Shown here piece after piece: positions 1-5,663 of a DNA stretch of 5,794 nucleotides. The position numbers and the translations under genes are program-made. Every line of letters begins with the position of its first letter. The first letter of the stretch is position 1. The DNA is from Candidatus Roizmanbacteria bacterium. GTDB taxonomy: Bacteria > Patescibacteriota > Microgenomatia > UBA1406 > GWC2-37-13. The stretch is from contig JANLIS010000013.1 in assembly GCA_024653985.1 (NCBI GenBank), forward strand, positions 1 through 5,794, written 5' to 3'. The notes under the pieces were generated by a model. The model did not search any database, was not told the DNA's origin, and worked only from the letters and a program-made list of their open reading frames with translations.

Positions 1-123
1 TGGCAGCCAAAAAAGGCAAAAAGAAATAAAGTTCATGGATTCTTGAAAAGAATGGCATCTCATGATGGCAGAAAAGTCTTGAAACGAAGAAGAGGGAGAG
101 GGAGAGCTAAGCTTACAGTGTAA
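1..123 (+). CDS. rpmH: Ribosomal protein L34, 3' end only
   Basis: This is the C-terminal 40 residues of bacterial large-subunit protein L34, a small basic protein that binds 23S rRNA. The window starts inside the gene, so only about the first four residues and the start codon are missing (family length is about 44-46). The frame begins [18 protein letters not shown] and continues through [19 protein letters not shown] to a TAA stop at 121-123. These are the diagnostic L34 blocks: a QPKK-type opening, [12 protein letters not shown] and a C-terminal LTV. L34 normally heads the rpmH-rnpA-yidC-jag cluster near the replication origin. Here yidC follows after 112 bases with no rnpA between them. 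The stop codon lies inside the left arm of an inverted repeat (121-131 with 199-209). The identification is very secure despite the truncation. Confidence 0.96.
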   Translation, partial: WQPKKAKRNKVHGFLKRMASHDGRKVLKRRRGRGRAKLTV

Positions 124-209
124 TTGACCTAATTAACCTAATTGATCTAATTACTCTAAATAAATCCCAATTTCCCCAATTGGATATTGGTAATTATTTA
201 GGTCAATTA
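121..209. repeat. AT-rich inverted repeat with 9-bp tandem units between rpmH and yidC
   Basis: The arm at 121-131 (TAATTGACCTA) is the exact reverse complement of 199-209 (TAGGTCAATTA). The left half is a degenerate 9-bp tandem array: GACCTAATT (126-134), AACCTAATT (135-143), GATCTAATT (144-152) and ACTCTAAAT (153-161). The centre has a second hairpin, CCAATT (167-172) with AATTGG (178-183), and a further ATTGG at 186-190. The transcript could fold into a long AU-rich hairpin immediately after L34 translation ends. It may serve as an mRNA processing or attenuation element, or simply be a repeat. There is no GC stem followed by a T-tract, so I do not call it an intrinsic terminator. The region from 205 to 229 continues with AATTAGAA-type units. 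Confidence 0.7.
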
Positions 210-235
210 GAATAATTAGAAATTAGAAATTTATT

Positions 236-1078
236 ATGCAAGCATTCGTTCAATATATATTTGATCCGTTTTTTGCCCATCCAATTTTAAATCTACTCGT
301 TGTCTTTTATAAACTATTTTTATTTATCAAACTTCCCGGAGCTTTTGGCTTTGCGATCATTGCTTTGACAGTTGCGGTCCGATTACTTTTTCAACCTTTT
401 TTCCAGAAGCAAATGGAAACAGCTAAAAAAATGCAGGAACTAAAACCTCATTTAGATAATCTATCAACAAAACATAAAAATGATCAAAAACAATTGCAGG
501 CTGAACAGTTGAAATTGTATCAACAACACGGTATTAATCCTACCTCAGGATGTTTAGTGATGATCCTTCAATTACCAGTTTTTATTGCACTCTATAACAC
601 TTTAAATCTTTTCTTGTTGAACGGTCATGCCGAAAAAACAATCACGGCCATAAATAAAGTTTTATATTTCTCATTTTTGAAAATAGATTCAATTAATTCT
701 TGGTTCTTTGGTTTAGATCTGGTCAAATCACCAAAACAGGCAGGGGATTGGTATTATCTATTGATCCCAGTGATAACCGCAGCGTTGCAGTATTTTCAAG
801 CCCAGGCTTCAATGCCGCCGACCTCAGGAGATAAAACCTCCGAGGTTGGCTTAAGCAAAAAAGTTGGGCAAACCTCGGAGGTTAAAAAAACGAATGGCGG
901 CGGAGATTTCCAAAAAGCAATGAACACACAAATGAAATACATGTTCCCACTTATGATAGGTTGGTTTTCGTATAGCTTGCCAATAGGCTTGGCTTTATAT
1001 TGGAATATTTTTTCAATTATGGGTATAATGCAATATAAAAAAACAAATAGTAAATCTAAAATGTTAAATGTTAAATAA
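236..1078 (+). CDS. yidC: Membrane protein insertase YidC (Oxa1 family)
   Basis: This YidC/Oxa1/SpoIIIJ-family insertase places membrane proteins into the cytoplasmic membrane, alone or with SecYEG. At 280 residues it is the short form, lacking the large periplasmic domain of proteobacterial YidC. Its core is recognisable: a membrane segment at about 37-55 carrying Arg49 in TVAVRLLFQPFF, which matches the essential groove arginine of the family. A charged coiled cytoplasmic hairpin follows at about 56-98 (KQMETAKKMQELKPHLDNL onward). Then come the signature NPTSGCLVMILQLPVFIALY (101-120), a membrane segment at about 172-190, and the last pair at about 234-266 with LPIGLALYWNIFS. No lipobox cysteine is seen near the N-terminus. 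The cytoplasmic loop at residues 195-224 contains a repeat-derived stretch (see the palindromic repeat). The last codons (LNVK and stop) are made from GTTAAAT repeat units. The start at 236 has no Shine-Dalgarno motif. Confidence 0.95.
   Translation: MQAFVQYIFDPFFAHPILNLLVVFYKLFLFIKLPGAFGFAIIALTVAVRLLFQPFFQKQMETAKKMQELKPHLDNLSTKHKNDQKQLQAEQLKLYQQHGINPTSGCLVMILQLPVFIALYNTLNLFLLNGHAEKTITAINKVLYFSFLKIDSINSWFFGLDLVKSPKQAGDWYYLLIPVITAALQYFQAQASMPPTSGDKTSEVGLSKKVGQTSEVKKTNGGGDFQKAMNTQMKYMFPLMIGWFSYSLPIGLALYWNIFSIMGIMQYKKTNSKSKMLNVK
820..883. repeat. Palindromic repeat cluster inside yidC
   Basis: Bases 835-847 (AACCTCCGAGGTT) and 871-883 (AACCTCGGAGGTT) are exact reverse complements of each other. 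Each is also a palindrome except at its central base. A degenerate third unit, GACCTCAGGAGAT, lies at 820-832, and a perfect 8-bp palindrome GCTTAAGC sits between them at 849-856. Bases 835-883 can form one hairpin with a 13-bp perfect stem. All three units are read in the same frame and give TSGD (196-199), TSEV (201-204) and TSEV (213-216). They fall in the cytoplasmic loop between the last three membrane segments of YidC, where insertions are tolerated. This looks like a repeat element captured in frame. Confidence 0.75.
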
Positions 1079-1167
1079 ACAGTTAAATATTAAGTGTTAA
1101 ACAAAATTAACAGTTTAATATCTAAACGTTTAATACTTTTTTAACCTTTAACCTTTAATATTTAATA
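1063..1167. repeat. 7-bp repeat array with opposed arms, yidC-khpB gap
   Basis: The left side has GTTAAAT at 1063-1069, 1070-1076 and 1082-1088, and GTTAAAC at 1096-1102. The middle has GTTTAAT at 1113-1119 and 1128-1134. The right side is a strict period-7 array: TTTAACC (1140-1146), TTTAACC (1147-1153), TTTAATA (1154-1160) and TTTAATA (1161-1167). GTTAAA and TTTAAC are reverse complements, so the left and right sides can pair. The first two units overlap the last codons and stop of yidC. This array fills essentially the whole 105-base gap; I see no convincing promoter or terminator in it. Confidence 0.7.
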
Positions 1168-1183
1168 TTTTTTTAAAAACAAT

Positions 1184-1639
1184 ATGGACAAAATAGAAAC
1201 GATAAAAACAGAAACAGAGGGATTGTTGGAAAAAATGATTTCAAAGTTTGAAGTCGAGGTCGCCGATGATGGTGGAGTTTTTCAGGTTATTATCAAGACC
1301 GATGAAGAGGTCTCAACTGTGATAGGTCGTCATGGTGAAACAATCCGAGCCATTCAAAAAATATTGGAAGTAATTCTTTATAAAAAATTTAATGAAAGAG
1401 TTGAGATCTTGGTCAACGTCAATGACTTCAGAGAAAAACAAAAAGAAAGATTAGAAACAATGGCCCGTGAATATGCCGATCAGACCAAGACAACCGGTAC
1501 GGCTGCTTATATCAGATCACTTTCTTCATACGAGAGAAAGTTGATCCATGAATTTATTACCGCCAACTATCCGGAACTGACAACAACTTCAGTCGGTGAA
1601 GGCAGAGAAAGACAGATAGTGATTGAAGTAAAGAAATAA
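1184..1639 (+). CDS. khpB: KH-R3H RNA-binding protein KhpB (Jag/EloR)
   Basis: This is a cytoplasmic RNA-binding protein of the Jag/SpoIIIJ-associated family, also called KhpB or EloR. In Firmicutes it acts with KhpA on cell elongation and division, and it is commonly encoded directly after yidC, as here. The KH domain spans about residues 22-85 with the GXXG loop GRHG at 48-51 (VIGRHGETIRAIQ). The R3H domain covers about 90-150 and has its RxxxH signature in SYERKLIHEF (Arg118, His122), followed by SVGEGRERQIVIE. At 151 residues it is shorter than the roughly 200-residue Bacillus form. The N-terminal Jag_N domain is absent, replaced by about 20 charged residues. The start at 1184 follows an A/T-rich stretch with no Shine-Dalgarno motif. 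The gene lies 105 bases after yidC and is probably co-transcribed with it. Confidence 0.93.
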   Translation: MDKIETIKTETEGLLEKMISKFEVEVADDGGVFQVIIKTDEEVSTVIGRHGETIRAIQKILEVILYKKFNERVEILVNVNDFREKQKERLETMAREYADQTKTTGTAAYIRSLSSYERKLIHEFITANYPELTTTSVGEGRERQIVIEVKK

Positions 1640-1641
1640 AT

Positions 1642-1655
1642 TCACCTTTCACCTT
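1642..1655 (+). repeat. Short tandem repeat TCACCTT x2
   Basis: Two perfect tandem copies of TCACCTT (1642-1648, 1649-1655) lie directly after the khpB stop. The copy number is too low to be significant alone. It is listed because every other gap in this window also holds a 7-9 bp repeat family, and because the second copy overlaps the candidate -35 box of the next gene. Confidence 0.4.
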
Positions 1656-1682
1656 GTTTAGCTTCCATAAAATTGATATATT
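1654..1682 (+). promoter_or_regulatory. Candidate extended -10 promoter for the giant gene, leaderless start
   Basis: The -10 hexamer TATATT (1677-1682) is preceded by TG one base away (TGATATATT, 1674-1682), the extended -10 pattern of sigma70-type promoters. A weak -35, TTGTTT (1654-1659), sits at a 17-base spacing. Only 6 bases separate the hexamer from the ATG at 1689, so transcription would begin at or next to the start codon. That fits the absence of any Shine-Dalgarno sequence. The same geometry recurs before the gene at 5776. AT-rich DNA yields such motifs by chance, so this remains a candidate. Confidence 0.45.
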
Positions 1683-1688
1683 TTTAGT

Positions 1689-4600
1689 ATGAATCCAAAT
1701 AGTTCAGCAGAACAACCTCCAGGAAAAAGTATGCAAGAACAGGCTCGAGCTGCGGCTGAAAAAGCCATTGTGGACGCGAGGGCAAATTATGAAAGTAAAC
1801 TATCAGAAATTCTTAAAATAGAAAATGATGGTGAAAGAATAAAAGCAAAAGCTGCATTAGATCGAGAAAGCGTTGAGAAACTTCAATCGAAACTTAGAGA
1901 GCAAATAAGAGAGGCTAGTGATTCCGGTCAGACCGATAGTCCTGAAGATAAGAAGATAAAAGCGGAAAAAGCCAAACATATCTTTCTTGAAGCAAAAGCG
2001 CTGGGAGACGAAGGCGTAAAAGTTGGCGATGCAAAATCTCAGCAAGTAGTTAATAAGATAGTTGAATATATAAAGAATGGCCAGATATCCGACGAAGGGG
2101 CTCTGGTACTGGAGCGTAATATTGGAAATAATTTAATTAAAGGGATAGTTTTTTCAAAACAGGGGGAACCTCCGAGTGATTTTGAAAAAAACTTAAAAAT
2201 TGCATTTGAAGCCGATCCAGTGACTACGTCTCCGTTATTACGGGATATTAAAGAAAACCAGGACATCTATGGTTATGAAGGAACACCTGATGATTTGATG
2301 GGTAAAATATATACGGCGACTCAGGAAAAACATACTCAAAATGAGATTGTTGGTGATCAGATTGAACAACAAAGTCGTGCTGAAGATATTAAGCTTTATC
2401 AAAAACGGTTTACCAAGGAACAGATGGAACTTATTCAAGCTTTTAATTCTCCGGAAGAAATAGTTGAATATATTGAAAAATTAAGTAAGGGAGATGATTA
2501 TGATAAGAATTTTTATTCAACCAAAGAAGTCCAGGAAAAAAAACAACAAATAAAAGAAGATATAGAAAAGTATTATAAAGACAATAATAGGCCCTTTAAG
2601 CCTGGTGAAGATCTGGAAACATTAATGGAAAAAAATTGGGGAGAAAAAGTATCGGAAGAGGTTAATAGTAGAATGTCTGACGTCATCAATCAATTATTTT
2701 TGGAACTTCAAGAGAAATCACCCGGTAAATTTTATGATCAGATCATGCAGGAGGATATTTTTTATGGGCCATCGGTGGTTTTAAGAAAAATTACAGCCAG
2801 TATTAATACTTTGTATACCAAAGTTGGTCAAATTGAAAGAGGTGGCGGTGAACTAGCCGAAAAAATCAAAAATCTTCAATTATACCGTCATGCAGTTAAA
2901 TCGCACGTTGTCGAAGAAAGAAGTAACGACCCTAAAGATATAGATAAAAAAAGATATCCAAGGATAAAACCAATCCCATTTGGAGAAAAGATAGATCTTT
3001 CAGATTTTATCGAATATGTTAATATGACGATTGATCAGACAGTTCATAAAACCGAATTCTTTCATAATTCAAGGGCGATCTATAAACATCCACCTGGTGA
3101 AAAGGGATTTTATCAACAACTAGGAGATTTTGCCGAACAGTTACAGGGAGTAGATATCGATGAAATATTGATGTTACCTGATGGTCAGTACGTACTGGAG
3201 GCCTATCAACTGTATGACAAGATGTTACAGGAAGATTTTGCCAAGATGGACCATCGCCACCGACCCGACCAAATGACTAATAAATTAGAGAGAGTAAATA
3301 GTGAGTTGGAAACAGAACTAATTGAACAGCTGACAAAATTTTATGTAGATTTAACTCCACAAAGAATAAAAAATATTGCCAATAACGCCGTCGGGATAAG
3401 TCGAGGTATGACTCTGACGGAATCAGAAATGTCTGCCTATGCCGATCCGGTTGATTCAGAGGGTAAAGGAATGGTCGCTTCCTATTCGACTAACGATGCC
3501 GGATCTTTGAATGCTTACAATCCAATGCACACAATCATGCGATGGCAGGGAGAACATAATTTTAACTCAATGTATTTTATGTCTATTCGCGGCCAACCCG
3601 GAAAAGCCTGGAATCATCATGATGGTTGGAAAAATATGACTAAATATATGGATTCATTTTTAGTCGGGAAAGGACGGGGTGCGCAGGATAAAGGAGGACT
3701 TCCAGATGAAACTTTTGCCGATTCAATGATGAATATTGGGAAAATAGGTGGACCTGGGACGAGAAAAGGTTGGAGGACACATCAAGCTCTTGAAGGACAT
3801 TATGTCTATGATAAGGATGGGACGATTGACGCTTCTAATACTTTTCAGGCAATGGAGGCGATTGGATATGAAGCAATCGCTAATTTTGTGAAAATGAAAC
3901 AGGCGGGACCAGGGCTAATGAAGGCGACAGAAAAAAATGACCCAAACCATGAGGTAAAAGAAAGAAGAGAACTTTTTAAATATATATATAAAAAATATTT
4001 TTATGATGGTGACCCGCAAAAATATAACGAATCTGACTTTGATAATTATATGACCGGTTTAAAAGAAAAAGGGAAAGATGAGGCAATGAAACAGATACAA
4101 AAAAATAATAATTTATCGAGTGGTTCCGAGCAAGGAGGCTGGCAAGCAAAGAATTTTGAAGAGGAAATAGAGTACCAGACTTCACAATTATTTTTAGATA
4201 ATACGCTTGCCCATTATGTAGCAGCCAGATTTCCAACTAAGTTTTTAAGGATAGATAAAAACAGGCTACACGAAGATGGTGTTGGTAATTGGGAAAAAGT
4301 CTGGAGGGAATTTAGAGAAAAAGGTTGGAAAATAGATGAATTTGACCACGCGATGAAGGATTTGAATATGGCGGAAATGCTTCTTCGCCGGCAGATAAGT
4401 GGAAAAATCAGAGAGCAGATGAGGTTCGATTCTGAGTGGACATTAGATAAAATTGATGAAATTAAGGATCTTCCATCAAGATTGACTGAAGATAAAATTA
4501 AAGAGTTACTTTCAGAAAATCATTCAGAAAATAAAGACAGGAAAAATAAAGAATTCAAAAATCAAGAAGATATTGGTAGAGCGCTTGATGTCTATCGTAG

Positions 4601-5426
4601 CATCATCGCTCACTATAAAAATACCAAATTTTTGGATGGAGAAGGGATAAAACAGATTTATAAATTTAAATTTACTTTTGGTTTAGAAGATACCGATCTT
4701 TCTTTAATGGCATTCCGAGGGACGGGTCCAAGAATGGCGGCGCGGGCTATCAAGGATGTGGCGTTGATTGAACAACAAATTATTCCTTGGATAATTGAAA
4801 TGCCACGAGTTCTAAATGAGATTGCCATAAACGGTAAACATGATTTTACTCCAATCATTGAATATATGAGAAAGGCTCAAAAAGCGATCACGGATGTCAA
4901 TGGAGTTGATGATACTTATGAATTTATGTATAAAATGGCGGGGACAGTTGTCAATTATTTTAAGAAAGACGCAGCTGCCAAGCCATTATTTGGTCTTTTT
5001 AGATTAGGTCAAATGAATTCATTTGCTGCCGAATATGCGGGGCGGTCGTCAGCCGTCTATGAATGGGATTCACGGGATATTGATAGGTTTGCCGTCGCTA
5101 TGGAATCATACGGGTTACTCAAGAATAAACCTTACAATTTACAATCACGAGGTAATAATGGAGAATTTACAGGAGGGAAGTGGGAAGATAAATATATCAG
5201 TAATCGCTTTACAAGATTATTTACAAAAAAACCAATTAAATGGGGTAAGCAAAGACATGTTGATTATAAATTTAATTCAATAGAATTCAGAAAAGAATTT
5301 GGAGCAGATTGGAAAGCGATCACATGGGATATGGTCAATCAGTTCTTACCATTGGCGATGGCTTTCTTGCTATGGAAATATATCAAAGATGCGATGGATG
5401 AAACACAAGGAAAAAAGAAGCAGTAA
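1689..5426 (+). CDS. Giant protein of unknown function with C-terminal membrane anchor
   Basis: I do not recognise this 1245-residue protein. The open frame is uninterrupted and its codon use looks normal for the window, so it is a real gene. No signal peptide is visible. Residues 15-110 are Ala/Glu/Lys/Arg-rich and probably helical or coiled-coil. Residues 110-560 are mostly charged, helix-like sequence. Residues 570-740 differ in style, rich in Gly, Asn, His, Met and Trp, for example MRWQGEHNFNSMYFMSIRG (616-634), AWNHHDGW (640-647) and KIGGPGTRKGWRTHQALEGH (685-704). This may be a folded core. Residues 740-1010 are again charged, and 1010-1120 are more hydrophobic and globular. The only membrane segment is at about 1215-1232 (MVNQFLPLAMAFLLWKYI), leaving a 13-residue tail ending GKKKQ. 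I see no Walker A, HExxH, glycosidase or sortase motif. The tail-anchor topology and position after yidC suggest a membrane-tethered cytoplasmic protein, but the orientation is not proven. Confidence 0.8.
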   Translation: MNPNSSAEQPPGKSMQEQARAAAEKAIVDARANYESKLSEILKIENDGERIKAKAALDRESVEKLQSKLREQIREASDSGQTDSPEDKKIKAEKAKHIFLEAKALGDEGVKVGDAKSQQVVNKIVEYIKNGQISDEGALVLERNIGNNLIKGIVFSKQGEPPSDFEKNLKIAFEADPVTTSPLLRDIKENQDIYGYEGTPDDLMGKIYTATQEKHTQNEIVGDQIEQQSRAEDIKLYQKRFTKEQMELIQAFNSPEEIVEYIEKLSKGDDYDKNFYSTKEVQEKKQQIKEDIEKYYKDNNRPFKPGEDLETLMEKNWGEKVSEEVNSRMSDVINQLFLELQEKSPGKFYDQIMQEDIFYGPSVVLRKITASINTLYTKVGQIERGGGELAEKIKNLQLYRHAVKSHVVEERSNDPKDIDKKRYPRIKPIPFGEKIDLSDFIEYVNMTIDQTVHKTEFFHNSRAIYKHPPGEKGFYQQLGDFAEQLQGVDIDEILMLPDGQYVLEAYQLYDKMLQEDFAKMDHRHRPDQMTNKLERVNSELETELIEQLTKFYVDLTPQRIKNIANNAVGISRGMTLTESEMSAYADPVDSEGKGMVASYSTNDAGSLNAYNPMHTIMRWQGEHNFNSMYFMSIRGQPGKAWNHHDGWKNMTKYMDSFLVGKGRGAQDKGGLPDETFADSMMNIGKIGGPGTRKGWRTHQALEGHYVYDKDGTIDASNTFQAMEAIGYEAIANFVKMKQAGPGLMKATEKNDPNHEVKERRELFKYIYKKYFYDGDPQKYNESDFDNYMTGLKEKGKDEAMKQIQKNNNLSSGSEQGGWQAKNFEEEIEYQTSQLFLDNTLAHYVAARFPTKFLRIDKNRLHEDGVGNWEKVWREFREKGWKIDEFDHAMKDLNMAEMLLRRQISGKIREQMRFDSEWTLDKIDEIKDLPSRLTEDKIKELLSENHSENKDRKNKEFKNQEDIGRALDVYRSIIAHYKNTKFLDGEGIKQIYKFKFTFGLEDTDLSLMAFRGTGPRMAARAIKDVALIEQQIIPWIIEMPRVLNEIAINGKHDFTPIIEYMRKAQKAITDVNGVDDTYEFMYKMAGTVVNYFKKDAAAKPLFGLFRLGQMNSFAAEYAGRSSAVYEWDSRDIDRFAVAMESYGLLKNKPYNLQSRGNNGEFTGGKWEDKYISNRFTRLFTKKPIKWGKQRHVDYKFNSIEFRKEFGADWKAITWDMVNQFLPLAMAFLLWKYIKDAMDETQGKKKQ

Positions 5427-5431
5427 TATAA

Positions 5432-5474
5432 TACGAATCTACGAATTTATGCAAATGTTGCGAATTATGCGAAT
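5432..5474 (+). repeat. Degenerate TACGAAT/TGCGAAT tandem array
   Basis: Starting 5 bases after the giant gene's stop are about five imperfect units: TACGAATC (5432-5439), TACGAATTTA (5440-5449), TGCAAATGT (5450-5458), TGCGAATTA (5459-5467) and TGCGAAT (5468-5474). The unit is 7-10 bases with a T-purine-C-G-A-A-T core. It directly abuts the A-tract of the minus-strand terminator at 5475. It resembles the other gap arrays in design but not in sequence. Confidence 0.6.
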
Positions 5475-5514
5475 AAAAAAAATGCCTGAACCGGCGCAAG
5501 CGCCCATCCAGACA
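5475..5514 (-). terminator. Intrinsic terminator, minus strand
   Basis: On the minus strand this is a 14-position stem with loop CTTG followed at once by eight Ts (complement of the A-run at 5475-5482). The arms are 5514-5501 and 5496-5483. Ten pairs are Watson-Crick and one position (5492/5505) is mismatched. The other three (5485/5512, 5489/5508, 5491/5506) are A/C oppositions on the + strand but G-U wobbles on the minus strand, so only minus-strand RNA folds well. The loop with its closing pair reads GCUUGC, the known stable CUUG tetraloop closed by G-C. It would stop leftward transcription before it enters the giant gene from behind. Confidence 0.65.
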
Positions 5515-5543
5515 TCAAGATAATTTTATCAAATAAATGATAT

Positions 5544-5654
5544 ATGGCAAACACAAAAAATACTAAACAAAAAGCCAGAGTTTACATTGATGGAGCTAAT
5601 TTATTTTATGCTCAAAAACGAAAAACCCCCGAGGCAAGCCCCAGGGTACTGTAA
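5544..5654 (+). pseudogene. Truncated NYN-domain (LabA/DUF88-like) nuclease gene
   Basis: The frame encodes 36 residues beginning MANTKNTKQKARVYIDGANL and continuing FYAQKR before degenerating into KTPEASPRVL and a stop at 5652-5654. The block VYIDGANLFYAQKR (13-26) matches the first strand and helix of NYN/LabA-type PIN-like ribonucleases, including the first metal-binding aspartate (Asp18). Intact members are usually about 150-250 residues. Everything after residue 26 is missing, and the sequence switches exactly into the GC-rich hairpin at 5621-5646. None of the three downstream frames resumes the domain before the window ends. It is most simply a gene remnant cut by a rearrangement or by insertion of a terminator-bearing sequence. 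A short expressed peptide is less likely. No Shine-Dalgarno motif precedes the ATG. Confidence 0.6.
5621..5646 (-). terminator. Second intrinsic terminator-like hairpin, minus strand, inside the NYN remnant
   Basis: On the minus strand, CCCTGGGG (5646-5639) pairs with CCTCGGGG (5634-5627) around loop CTTG (5638-5635), then one more G and five Ts (5625-5621). Six pairs are Watson-Crick and two are G-U wobbles that exist only in minus-strand RNA. The loop again forms G(CUUG)C. It begins only about 11 bases after the predicted start of the minus-strand transcript, an arrangement reminiscent of an attenuator or a very short RNA. It also marks the point where NYN homology ends. Confidence 0.55.
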
Positions 5655-5663
5655 AACGATATA

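Larger units (their letters stand above)
5475..5657 (-). ncRNA. Candidate small RNA of about 180 nt (or 37 nt if stopped early)
   Basis: A near-consensus minus-strand promoter (5664-5692) predicts initiation near 5657. Two minus-strand terminator-like hairpins lie downstream: one ending at 5621, which gives an RNA of about 37 nt, and one ending at 5475, which gives about 183 nt. I see no minus-strand open reading frame of note between promoter and terminator. The longer RNA would be antisense to the NYN remnant. Both hairpins carry the G(CUUG)C loop. No known RNA family was recognised. This is a prediction from signals only. Confidence 0.35.

Noticed and set aside
121..209. Intrinsic terminator after rpmH
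   Set aside because: The inverted repeat is AT-rich and lacks a GC stem followed by a T-tract, so I call it only a repeat.
124..235. Hidden or diverged rnpA between rpmH and yidC
   Set aside because: The gap is 112 bases and consists of AT-rich repeats with stops in all frames. It cannot encode the RNase P protein.
857..890. Programmed frameshift in yidC at the A6 or A7 runs
   Set aside because: The zero frame continues correctly through the last two membrane segments, and the A-runs are not in slippery X XXY YYZ register.
1857..2438. Three overlapping minus-strand open frames of 62-75 codons within the giant gene
   Set aside because: They lie wholly inside the long + strand frame, have no recognisable domains and look like shadows of its AT-rich codons.
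3976..4236. Minus-strand frame of 86 codons inside the giant gene
   Set aside because: It is antisense to coherent coding sequence, has a low-complexity hydrophobic/Tyr-rich translation and no start signals.
4658..4858. Minus-strand frame of 66 codons inside the giant gene
   Set aside because: It is antisense to the hydrophobic globular part of the giant protein (about residues 990-1057), with no recognisable domain or start signal. It reads as a shadow of the + strand codons.
5023..5523. Two + strand frames (86 and 74 codons) overlapping the 3' end of the giant gene
   Set aside because: They are alternative frames of the giant gene. The second one extends past its stop only by reading through the repeat array and hairpin, and shows no domain.
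5475..5657. 6S RNA as the identity of the minus-strand RNA
   Set aside because: The length is similar, but the 5' and 3' ends do not form the long closing stem with a central bubble; each end folds into its own hairpin.
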